Positions 1 through 4,916 of a DNA stretch of 6,887 nucleotides are shown piece after piece; within the stretch, counting starts at the first letter, position 1, and each line of letters opens with the position of its first letter. Both the position numbers and the translations under genes were made by a program. This DNA is from JAABQT01 sp041488375. GTDB lineage: Bacteria; Pseudomonadota; Gammaproteobacteria; Burkholderiales; SG8-39. Where the stretch lies: assembly GCA_041488375.1 (NCBI GenBank), contig JBGPPD010000164.1:1-6887 (forward strand), read 5' to 3'. The notes under the pieces were generated by a model, which saw nothing but the letters and a program-made list of their open reading frames with translations, did not search any database and had not been told where the DNA came from.

Positions 1-10
1 ATTATGTTAA

Positions 11-42
11 ATAAGAAGCCATCCTAAAGTCGTTAGGCAGGC
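11..42 (-). terminator. Possible weak rho-independent terminator after holB
   Basis: On the minus strand, just past the holB stop, CCTAA and TTAGG (33-37 and 23-27) can pair around a 5-base loop. GCC/GGC (40-42 and 18-20) adds 3 outer pairs across a 2x2 mismatch. A T-rich run (CTTCTTATTTA, positions 18-8) follows the stem. The position fits the end of the mltG-tmk-holB operon. The stem is short and interrupted, so this is only a candidate. In many relatives another gene follows holB in the same operon, which would argue against a strong terminator. No coding sequence is visible in 1-46. Confidence 0.3.
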
Positions 43-46
43 CCCT

Positions 47-1033
47 TCAGTTCTTAGGCATTCCAGCGAGCATGACCGCGGCAAACAACCGCGGGTTCAG
101 CGGATGGCTCGCCAGCAACCGGTTCCTACCCATCTGCCTTGCAAAACGCAGCCAGTCTGCCGCCTGAGCCGAGCCTGCGGCCTGCCCGTACTTGGAGCGT
201 CCACAGAGACACTGCATCGCGACATTCAAGGCGTGCTTCTGCAGGATCTCCGCGAGCGCTTCGAGCTGCTCCCGGTCGTTGACGGCGCCCAGAGCTTCCA
301 GGTCCTTCGCCTGCAAGGCTTTCAGCAGGCTGGAGACCTTCTCGCCGGCCTCCGAGGCGTACTGCAAAGCGCGCAAGGGCGCGCCGCCCGCAAACGCCAG
401 CCAGGCCTGCCAATCCGCCGCCCCTTGGGCCTTGAGCCACGCCCCGGCCGCCGCCGGCTCGGGCAACGCCACCGGCAACGCCACGCACCGGCTGCGGATG
501 GTCGGCAGGAGCCGAGCCGGCCGGTGCGAGACCAGGATGAAATGCGCCTGTCCCTGCGGCTCCTCGAGCCCCTTGAGCAGCGCGTTCGCGGCGCTGCGAT
601 TCATGGCTTCGGCGGGACACACCAGCACCACGCGCTGGCGCCCGCGGTGCGAGCGAAGGTTGAGAAAACTGTCGAGCGAGCGCACCAGGTCGATTCTGAT
701 CTCGCTACTGGGCTTTTGCGCCTTCGGACCCTCGGGCGCGGCCTCGTCCTGCTCGTAGGCGGATTCACGCAGCCTGGATAGCGATTCCGGCTCCAGCCGG
801 CGCAAGTCAGGATGGCTTCCCGCCAGGAACCAGCGGCAGCCATCGCAGACGCCACAGGGGGCATTGCGCGCGCCGGGCGCCTCGCACAGAAGTAACTGCG
901 CAAAGCGCTCCGCCAAGGCGAGCTTGCCGATACCTTCGGGCCCGTGGAGCAGCAAGGTCTGCGGCAGTCTCTCCCGCATGTCCAAGAGCTGCTTCCAGAC
1001 TGGATCTTGCCATGGATAAATATTCGTATTCAA
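47..1033 (-). CDS. holB: DNA polymerase III subunit delta' (clamp loader)
   Basis: This is the delta' subunit of the clamp-loader complex, which with tau/gamma and delta opens the beta sliding clamp and loads it onto primed DNA. It has 328 residues, close to the 334 of E. coli HolB. The N-terminus has the family's YPW start (residues 6-8). A P-loop-like stretch at 31-38 (GPEGIGKL) has Leu where an ATPase needs Ser/Thr, as expected for a delta' that does not hydrolyse ATP. Cys50, Cys60, Cys63 and Cys66 form the zinc-binding module. The segment NALLKGLEEP (150-159) and the SRC motif (181-183) are family hallmarks. A charged loop at about 91-112 is longer than in E. coli. The start is TTG at 1033-1031, overlapping the tmk TGA as TTGA, which implies translational coupling; a purine-rich GAAGAGA lies about 10 bases upstream. 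The next Met (residue 19) would remove the YPW region, so TTG is preferred. It is the last gene of the operon in view. Confidence 0.95.
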   Translation of the reverse strand: MNTNIYPWQDPVWKQLLDMRERLPQTLLLHGPEGIGKLALAERFAQLLLCEAPGARNAPCGVCDGCRWFLAGSHPDLRRLEPESLSRLRESAYEQDEAAPEGPKAQKPSSEIRIDLVRSLDSFLNLRSHRGRQRVVLVCPAEAMNRSAANALLKGLEEPQGQAHFILVSHRPARLLPTIRSRCVALPVALPEPAAAGAWLKAQGAADWQAWLAFAGGAPLRALQYASEAGEKVSSLLKALQAKDLEALGAVNDREQLEALAEILQKHALNVAMQCLCGRSKYGQAAGSAQAADWLRFARQMGRNRLLASHPLNPRLFAAVMLAGMPKN

Positions 1034-1641
1034 GCTATTGCAATCTCTTCTTCAATTAAAGACTTAATATTATCAATCGACTTCGAGGCATCGATGACCC
1101 GGATCCGTTCCGGGTAGGTCCTCGCCAGGCCCAGGTAAGCCTGCCGCACCCGTTCAAAGAATTCCCGGTCCTCGCGCTCGAAGCGGTCCGGCGTACGGCC
1201 GGTGCGCCCCAGCCGCTCCCGGCTGACCTCATAGGGGCAATCGAACACCAGGGTGCGATCCGGCAGCAGGCCATCGTGCGACACCTGCGCGAGGTGCGCG
1301 ATCAGTTCGGCGGCCACGCCTTTGCCGCCACCCTGGTAGGCGAATGTCGCGTCCGTGAAACGGTCGCAGAGCACCCAACTGCCGGATTGCAGGGCCGGCG
1401 CGATCACGCGATGCACGTGGTCCGCCCGGGCTGCGAACAGCAGCATGGTTTCGGCGATCGGCTCCATCGGCTCGCTGAGCACCAGTTCGCGCAGGCGCTC
1501 TGCGAGCGGCGTGCCGCCGGGCTCGCGCGTCACCAGCACCAGGTGTCCGCGCGCACGCAGGCGCTCGGCGATCCACGCCACGTGCGTGGACTTGCCGGCC
1601 CCGTCCATGCCTTCGAGCGTGATGAAGCGGCCCCTGGTCAT
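1030..1641 (-). CDS. tmk: Thymidylate kinase (dTMP kinase)
   Basis: Phosphorylates dTMP to dTDP with ATP, the step joining the de novo and salvage routes to dTTP, in the cytoplasm. It has 203 residues, a normal family length. The Walker A P-loop is at 11-18 (GMDGAGKS, continuing to Thr19). REPGGTP (39-45) and the DRF motif (93-95, with AYQGG at 101-105) are dTMP-site signatures. The LID region at 145-155 carries Arg146, Arg149 and Arg153, while the P-loop lacks Arg; this is the arrangement of E. coli-type (type II) enzymes. The ATG start overlaps the mltG TGA by 4 bases (ATGA), and the stop overlaps the holB start, so the three genes are coupled. The last ~18 codons are oddly AT-rich, with TTA and ATA codons rare in this GC-rich context; the encoded tail (IDNIKSLIEEEIAIA) still looks like an ordinary C-terminal helix. 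Confidence 0.97.
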   Translation of the reverse strand: MTRGRFITLEGMDGAGKSTHVAWIAERLRARGHLVLVTREPGGTPLAERLRELVLSEPMEPIAETMLLFAARADHVHRVIAPALQSGSWVLCDRFTDATFAYQGGGKGVAAELIAHLAQVSHDGLLPDRTLVFDCPYEVSRERLGRTGRTPDRFEREDREFFERVRQAYLGLARTYPERIRVIDASKSIDNIKSLIEEEIAIA

Positions 1642-2639
1642 CGCCGGGCCGGTTTCAGCTGGTACTGCGTCACCGCGCGATTGTGCTCCTTGAGCGTGCG
1701 CGAGAACTGGCTGCTGCCGTCGCCGCGGGAGACGTAGTAGTAGGCGTCGATCTGCGCCGGCCGCAACGCGGCCCGCAACGCCGCCTGGCCCGGCAGCGCG
1801 ATCGGCGTGGGCGGCAAGCCCGGACGCGTGTAGGTGTTGTAGGGCCCGTCCTTCTTCAGGTGCACTTTCTTCAGGTTGCCGTCGAAGCTCTCGCCCAATC
1901 CGTAGATCACCGTGGGATCGGCCTGCAGCGCCATTCGCACGCGCAGCCGGTTCACCATCACGCCGGCGACCATGTCGCGCTCGTCCCCCCTGCCCGTCTC
2001 CTTTTCCACGATCGACGCCATGATCAACGCCTCGTAGGGAGTCTTGTAGGGCACGTCGTTCGCCCGCTGCGCCCAGGCCTGCGCCAGCTGCTGCTGCATG
2101 ACCAGGTAGGCGCGCCGCAGCACGGCCAGATCGCTCGAACCGCGATCGAACACGTAGGTATCGGGAAAGAAGAGCCCTTCGGGATGGTTTTCGGCCGCGC
2201 CGACGCGCTTGAGCAGTTCCGCATCGCTCAAGCCCTTGCTGTCGTGGCGCAGTACCGCGCTGGCGTCCAGCGCCGCGCGCATCTGGCCGAAGGTCCAGCC
2301 TTCGATCACCTGGAGTTCGGCCTGCATGACTTCACCGCGAGCCAGCTTGTCGAGCAGCTGCAGCGGCGTCGCCGGAGCGGCGACGCGGTAAAAGCCAGCC
2401 TTGATTTCCGGTTCGTGTCCCAGCGCCCGCGCCAGCAGCTCGAACTGGCGCGGCCGCAGCCCGATGCCCGCCTGCTGCATGCGGTGCACGGCGGCGCGCA
2501 GGCCGCTGCCCACCGGAATTTCAAATTCCACCGGCAGGCTGGCGAAGTGCACGGGCGTGGCCACATACCAGGCGCTGTAACCCGCCGCGGCGAGCAGCCC
2601 GAGGAACGCCAGCGCCAGGAAGAGACGAACGTAGGTCAA
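1638..2639 (-). CDS. mltG: Endolytic murein transglycosylase MltG (YceG family)
   Basis: An inner-membrane lytic transglycosylase that cuts nascent peptidoglycan strands and is thought to set glycan chain length. With the TTG start at 2639 it has 333 residues, against 340 in E. coli. Residues 4-26 form one membrane-spanning helix; the rest is periplasmic. Residues about 38-113 match the LysM-like region (IPVGSGL, AGFYRV, VIEGWTF). The catalytic block ASIVEKE (208-214) carries the presumed catalytic Glu212, equivalent to E. coli Glu218. QADPTVIYG (239-247), YNTY (267-270) and GLPPTPIALPG (274-284) are conserved. The reading frame stays open to 2801, but that extension lies inside ygfZ and looks unrelated. 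The other plausible start is GTG at 2684, preceded by GGGA, giving 348 residues; it would overlap the ygfZ start by 8 bases, so TTG at 2639 is preferred without certainty. It is the first gene of the mltG-tmk-holB operon. Confidence 0.95.
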   Translation of the reverse strand: MTYVRLFLALAFLGLLAAAGYSAWYVATPVHFASLPVEFEIPVGSGLRAAVHRMQQAGIGLRPRQFELLARALGHEPEIKAGFYRVAAPATPLQLLDKLARGEVMQAELQVIEGWTFGQMRAALDASAVLRHDSKGLSDAELLKRVGAAENHPEGLFFPDTYVFDRGSSDLAVLRRAYLVMQQQLAQAWAQRANDVPYKTPYEALIMASIVEKETGRGDERDMVAGVMVNRLRVRMALQADPTVIYGLGESFDGNLKKVHLKKDGPYNTYTRPGLPPTPIALPGQAALRAALRPAQIDAYYYVSRGDGSSQFSRTLKEHNRAVTQYQLKPARR

Positions 2640-2652
2640 CGCGGAATCGGAA

Positions 2653-2658
2653 TAAAAT
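2653..2658 (+). promoter_or_regulatory. Possible -10 box for the ygfZ operon
   Basis: TAAAAT matches the sigma-70 -10 consensus at 5 of 6 positions and lies 18 bases before the ygfZ ATG. It would start transcription near 2665, giving a leader of about 12 bases. No good -35 box is visible at 16-18 base spacing. It sits in an AT-rich dip within the 37-base gap between divergent mltG and ygfZ, the only place a promoter for the plus-strand operon fits in this window. Confidence 0.35.
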
Positions 2659-2661
2659 CTC

Positions 2662-2667
2662 AGCAGG
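2662..2667 (+). promoter_or_regulatory. Weak Shine-Dalgarno of ygfZ
   Basis: AGCAGG ends 9 bases before the ATG at 2677. It is a modest match to AGGAGG at usable spacing and supports this ATG as the start. Confidence 0.4.
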
Positions 2668-2668
2668 C

Positions 2669-2674
2669 ATTCTA
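2669..2674 (-). promoter_or_regulatory. Possible -10 box for the mltG-tmk-holB operon
   Basis: On the minus strand TAGAAT (5 of 6 to TATAAT) lies about 30 bases before the TTG start of mltG. No convincing -35 element is seen at standard spacing. If mltG instead starts at the GTG at 2684, this box would be inside the coding region and could not drive the gene. Confidence 0.3.
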
Positions 2675-2676
2675 CG

Positions 2677-3597
2677 ATGGACACGAAGATTTCCCACGCT
2701 GCGGCGGAACTCAAGCAGTTCGGCCTGCTGTCGTGCACGGGCGACGAGGCGCGCGCATTCCTGCACGCGCAGCTGACCAGCGATATCGAGGGCCTGACCA
2801 CGGAGCGCGCGCGCTACGCCGGCTGGTGCACCGCCAAGGGCCGGCTGCTGGCGAATTTTCTGGTGCTGCCGACCGTGGAAGGATTCCTGCTGCAGTTGTC
2901 GCGCGATCTGGCGCCGGCAGTCGCCAAGCGGCTCGCGATGTTCGTCCTGCGCGCCAAGGCGAAGCTCGTCGATGCCAGCGATGCCTGGGTGCAGGTCGGC
3001 CTATGGGGGCCTGGCGCCGCCGAACGCCTGGCGGGGCTGGGCTTGCCGGCGCCCTCCGGCGATCTCGTCGTCGCGCGTTCGGCGGATGCGCTGGTGGTAC
3101 GAGTGGCACCTTTGCGTTTCCTGGTGGTGGCGCCGGCACCGCAGCGCGAGCACCTGCTCGACGCCCTGCCCGCCGAAAGCGACGAGGCCTGGGCGCTGGA
3201 GGAGATCCGCGCCGGCCGGCCGCTGGTGGTGCAGGCGACGCAGGAACTTTTCGTGCCGCAGATGGTGGGCCTCGAGCGGCTGGGCGCCGTCGACTTCAAG
3301 AAGGGCTGCTACCCAGGCCAGGAGATCGTGGCGCGCACGCAGTATCGCGGCGTGCTCAAGCGCCGCATGGTGCGGGCGCGCGTCGATGCGCCCGCGTCAC
3401 CGGGCAGCGATCTTTACGCCGCGGACCTTCCCGGCCAGGCAAGCGGCACGGTGGTGAACGCCGCGGCCGCGCCCGAAGGCGGGAGGGAACTGCTCGCCGT
3501 CGTGCAGATCAGCTCCCTGGACAGCGCCAGCCCGATACGGCTCGGCGCCGCCGACGGGCCGGAACTCGAATTGCTGCCCCTGCCCCGCGCGGCGTGA
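2677..3597 (+). CDS. ygfZ: YgfZ/GcvT-type folate-binding Fe-S maintenance protein
   Basis: A cytoplasmic tetrahydrofolate-binding paralogue of the glycine-cleavage T protein. In E. coli, YgfZ is needed for full activity of some Fe-S enzymes, including the tRNA methylthiotransferase MiaB. It has 306 residues against 326 in E. coli. The family signature KGCYPGQE is at 209-216, with the conserved Cys211, followed by the GcvT-like RTQYRG (220-225). The N-terminal GcvT-like fold starts at about residue 14, with FLHAQLTSDI (28-37) and AGWCTAKGRLLANF (48-61) typical of the family; RAGRPLV (178-184) is also conserved. The ATG at 2677 has a weak Shine-Dalgarno. The gene is divergent from mltG, and its TGA overlaps the GTG start of the next gene, so translation is probably coupled. 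The motif separates it from true aminomethyltransferase GcvT, and no other glycine-cleavage genes are nearby. Confidence 0.95.
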   Translation: MDTKISHAAAELKQFGLLSCTGDEARAFLHAQLTSDIEGLTTERARYAGWCTAKGRLLANFLVLPTVEGFLLQLSRDLAPAVAKRLAMFVLRAKAKLVDASDAWVQVGLWGPGAAERLAGLGLPAPSGDLVVARSADALVVRVAPLRFLVVAPAPQREHLLDALPAESDEAWALEEIRAGRPLVVQATQELFVPQMVGLERLGAVDFKKGCYPGQEIVARTQYRGVLKRRMVRARVDAPASPGSDLYAADLPGQASGTVVNAAAAPEGGRELLAVVQISSLDSASPIRLGAADGPELELLPLPRAA

Positions 3598-3851
3598 CCA
3601 GCTACTACGTCTATTACCGGGTCGACGCGGACCGGGTCGCCTCTTTGCGGGAACAGGTGCGGGCGCTGTTTCGCAGCATCGAAGCGGCAACCGGCGTGCG
3701 CGGGCGCTGGATGCGCCGGCGCGACGAGCCGGCCACCTACATGGAGGTGTACGAGGACGTGGCTGACGAGCGGGCGTTCGAGGCGCTGCTCGAGCGTGAA
3801 GGCGCGAAACTCGGCCTGGAGCGCCACGTCGAGCGCTTCCTATGTGCCTGA
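3594..3851 (+). CDS. DUF4936 family small protein
   Basis: A predicted cytoplasmic protein of 85 residues with no known function; it has no signal peptide or membrane segment. It starts at GTG 3594, overlapping the ygfZ stop as GTGA, and ends at 3851, overlapping the next gene by 10 bases, so it is most likely translated by coupling. The sequence resembles the DUF4936 family: SYYVYYRVD at 3-11, a helix at about 14-33, TGVRGRWMRR (33-42), YMEVYEDV (49-56), a helix at about 58-73 and a final RHVERFL (77-83). This beta-alpha-beta-beta-alpha-beta order suggests a ferredoxin-like (dimeric alpha-beta barrel) fold; that is inferred from the pattern, not shown. The frame is open far upstream (to 1683), but that part is antisense to mltG and out of frame with ygfZ, so the GTG is the natural start. 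Easily missed because it lacks ATG and its own Shine-Dalgarno. Confidence 0.82.
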   Translation: MTSYYVYYRVDADRVASLREQVRALFRSIEAATGVRGRWMRRRDEPATYMEVYEDVADERAFEALLEREGAKLGLERHVERFLCA

Positions 3852-4501
3852 TCCTCGTTGCGTGGAAGGTGCACGCGCGCTTTCCCCTGGTGGTGGCCGC
3901 CAACCGCGACGAATTCCACGGCCGGCCCGCGGCGCGCGCGGCCTTCTGGGAGGACAAACCGGAAGTGCTGGCGGGACGCGACCTGCAGGCGCGCGGCACC
4001 TGGATGGGCGTGTCGCGAGGCGGGCGCTTCGCCGCGGTGACCAACTACCGTGGCGGGACGGAGCCTGGCGCCGCGGAGTCGCGCGGCGCCCTGGTGACCC
4101 GTTACCTGGACGGCGTCGGCGTGCCAGAACTGGCCGAACGCAAGTCGGCCTACAGCGGCTTCAACCTGCTCGCCTCGGACGGTGCCGAACTCTGGTGGCT
4201 GTCGAACCGCGACGGCGAACCTCGGCGGCTCGAGCCCGGCTGGTACGGCCTGGGCAACCTGTTGCTCGATTCGCCGGAAGTCGAGGAGCCCAAGCGGCGG
4301 TTCCGCGAGTGTCCGGTTGCCGCGCAACCGTTGCTGGCCGTCCTGGCGAAGTCGATGATCGTCAACGAGCGTTACGGCACGCGCTGCTCGAGCGTGCTGA
4401 TGCTGGGCGAGCAGACGCGGTTTGCCGAGCGCGCGTTCGACGCGGATGGCGCGGAGCAAGCCACCCTGCGCTACGAATTCAGCGCGCGCCGCATCTCCTG
4501 A
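3842..4501 (+). CDS. NRDE family protein (TANGO2 / DUF833 type)
   Basis: Bacterial member of the NRDE family, related to eukaryotic TANGO2, for which a haem-trafficking role has been reported; the biochemical role of the bacterial proteins is not settled. The protein starts MCLI with Cys2 as in the family, and the naming motif NRDE is at 21-24, followed by FHGRPA. LAGRDLQARGTWMG (43-56), RFAAVTNYR (62-70), GFNLL (105-109), YGLGN (135-139) and CSSVLML (183-189) are further conserved blocks, so the protein looks complete. At 219 residues it is somewhat shorter than the roughly 250 common in the family, and the usual RDP after the TN(Y/V) motif is replaced by RGG (70-72). The ATG lies inside the end of the DUF4936 gene (10-base overlap), so translation is probably coupled. 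The 3' end overlaps the convergent acetyltransferase gene by 31 bases. Confidence 0.92.
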   Translation: MCLILVAWKVHARFPLVVAANRDEFHGRPAARAAFWEDKPEVLAGRDLQARGTWMGVSRGGRFAAVTNYRGGTEPGAAESRGALVTRYLDGVGVPELAERKSAYSGFNLLASDGAELWWLSNRDGEPRRLEPGWYGLGNLLLDSPEVEEPKRRFRECPVAAQPLLAVLAKSMIVNERYGTRCSSVLMLGEQTRFAERAFDADGAEQATLRYEFSARRIS

Positions 4502-4893
4502 TGCAGGATGCCCGCTTCCTCATAGATCGCGCCGAGTTCCCGGAATCCGTGCCTGCGGTAGAACCCGAGGGCATGCGTCTGGGCTGACAGGACGGCTTCC
4601 CGCATGCCCTTGGCGCGCGCTTCCTCGACCAGGCGCTCGAGGATCGCGCCGCCGACGCCGAGCGCGCGATGCTGCTTGAGTACCGCCATGCGGCCGATGT
4701 GGCCGTCGGGCAGCAACCTGCCGGTGCCCACCGCCCTGCCCTGCAGATAGGCGAGCGCGTGCACGCATGCGCCGTCATGCTCGTCCATCTCGATCTCGGG
4801 CGGCACGCGCTGCTCCTCGACGAACACCGTCTTGCGAATGCGGCTTGCCTCCGCGCGCGCCGCGCTCCAGTCCATCAGTTCGATCCGCAGCAT
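4471..4893 (-). CDS. GNAT family N-acetyltransferase (YjcF/ElaA-like)
   Basis: A small cytoplasmic acetyl-CoA-dependent N-acetyltransferase whose substrate cannot be told from sequence. It has 140 residues, the size of a single GNAT domain. RIRKTVFVEEQ (18-28) with the acidic EIEMDEHD (33-40) is typical of the YjcF/ElaA-like group. The acetyl-CoA pyrophosphate loop is at 74-81 (QHRALGVG, i.e. R-x-x-G-x-G at 76-81), after the strand IGRMAVL (66-72). AVLSAQTHALGFYRRHGF (100-117) is the usual C-terminal GNAT motif, and the end AGILHQEMRR (127-136) also fits. The first Met is only 9 bases from a -10-like box, so the mRNA could be leaderless. Met7 (codon 4875-4873), preceded by GCGGATC, is an alternative start that would give a normal leader. 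The gene converges on the NRDE gene and diverges from the aldolase gene. Confidence 0.9.
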   Translation of the reverse strand: MLRIELMDWSAARAEASRIRKTVFVEEQRVPPEIEMDEHDGACVHALAYLQGRAVGTGRLLPDGHIGRMAVLKQHRALGVGGAILERLVEEARAKGMREAVLSAQTHALGFYRRHGFRELGAIYEEAGILHQEMRRALNS

Positions 4894-4901
4894 CGGGCAA
4901 A

Positions 4902-4907
4902 AGTATA
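4902..4907 (-). promoter_or_regulatory. -10-like box for the acetyltransferase gene
   Basis: On the minus strand TATACT (5 of 6 to TATAAT) ends 8 bases before the ATG at 4893. It overlaps the plus-strand TATAAT by 4 bases. No clear -35 is visible at 16-18 base spacing. With this box, transcription would start at or just before the start codon. Confidence 0.4.
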
Positions 4908-4909
4908 AT
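4904..4909 (+). promoter_or_regulatory. Consensus -10 box for the aldolase/dehydrogenase gene
   Basis: A perfect TATAAT sits in a short AT-rich stretch within otherwise GC-rich sequence, 7 bases before the ATG at 4917. Standard -10 geometry puts the transcript start at about 4916-4917, the A of the start codon, so the mRNA is predicted to be leaderless. Consistent with this, no Shine-Dalgarno precedes the ATG (CGCGCC only). A -35 is weak at best (TTCGAT at 4879-4884, with a long 19-base spacer). Confidence 0.55.
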
Positions 4910-4916
4910 TCGCGCC

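Noticed and set aside
1..46. Possible start of another operon gene after holB (ATG at 34-nt scale on the minus strand, ATGGCTTCT...)
   Set aside because: The frame reaches TAA after six codons, and no other start or conserved peptide is visible before the window edge.
104..781. Plus-strand open frame opposite holB
   Set aside because: Basic, low-complexity translation with no motif; holB on the other strand has clear zinc-site, P-loop-like and SRC motifs.
1048..1076. Internal holB promoter built on TTGATA (minus strand, 1076-1071)
   Set aside because: No -10 box resembling TATAAT lies at 16-18 base spacing, and AT-rich sequence produces such partial matches by chance. Mentioned only within the AT-patch finding.
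2640..2801. N-terminal extension of mltG to an ATG at 2801
   Set aside because: It would add 54 unconserved residues before the membrane helix and overlap 125 bases of ygfZ on the other strand.
1683..3593. Long plus-strand open frame upstream of and in frame with the DUF4936 gene
   Set aside because: It is antisense to mltG and then out of frame with ygfZ, both well-conserved genes, and its low-complexity product has no domain. Only 3594-3851 is supported.
4767..4916. Upstream extension of the aldolase/dehydrogenase gene to an ATG at 4767
   Set aside because: The extra 50 residues are Arg-rich, antisense to the acetyltransferase gene and unlike the family, whose members begin near the LWND segment at 4926-4937.
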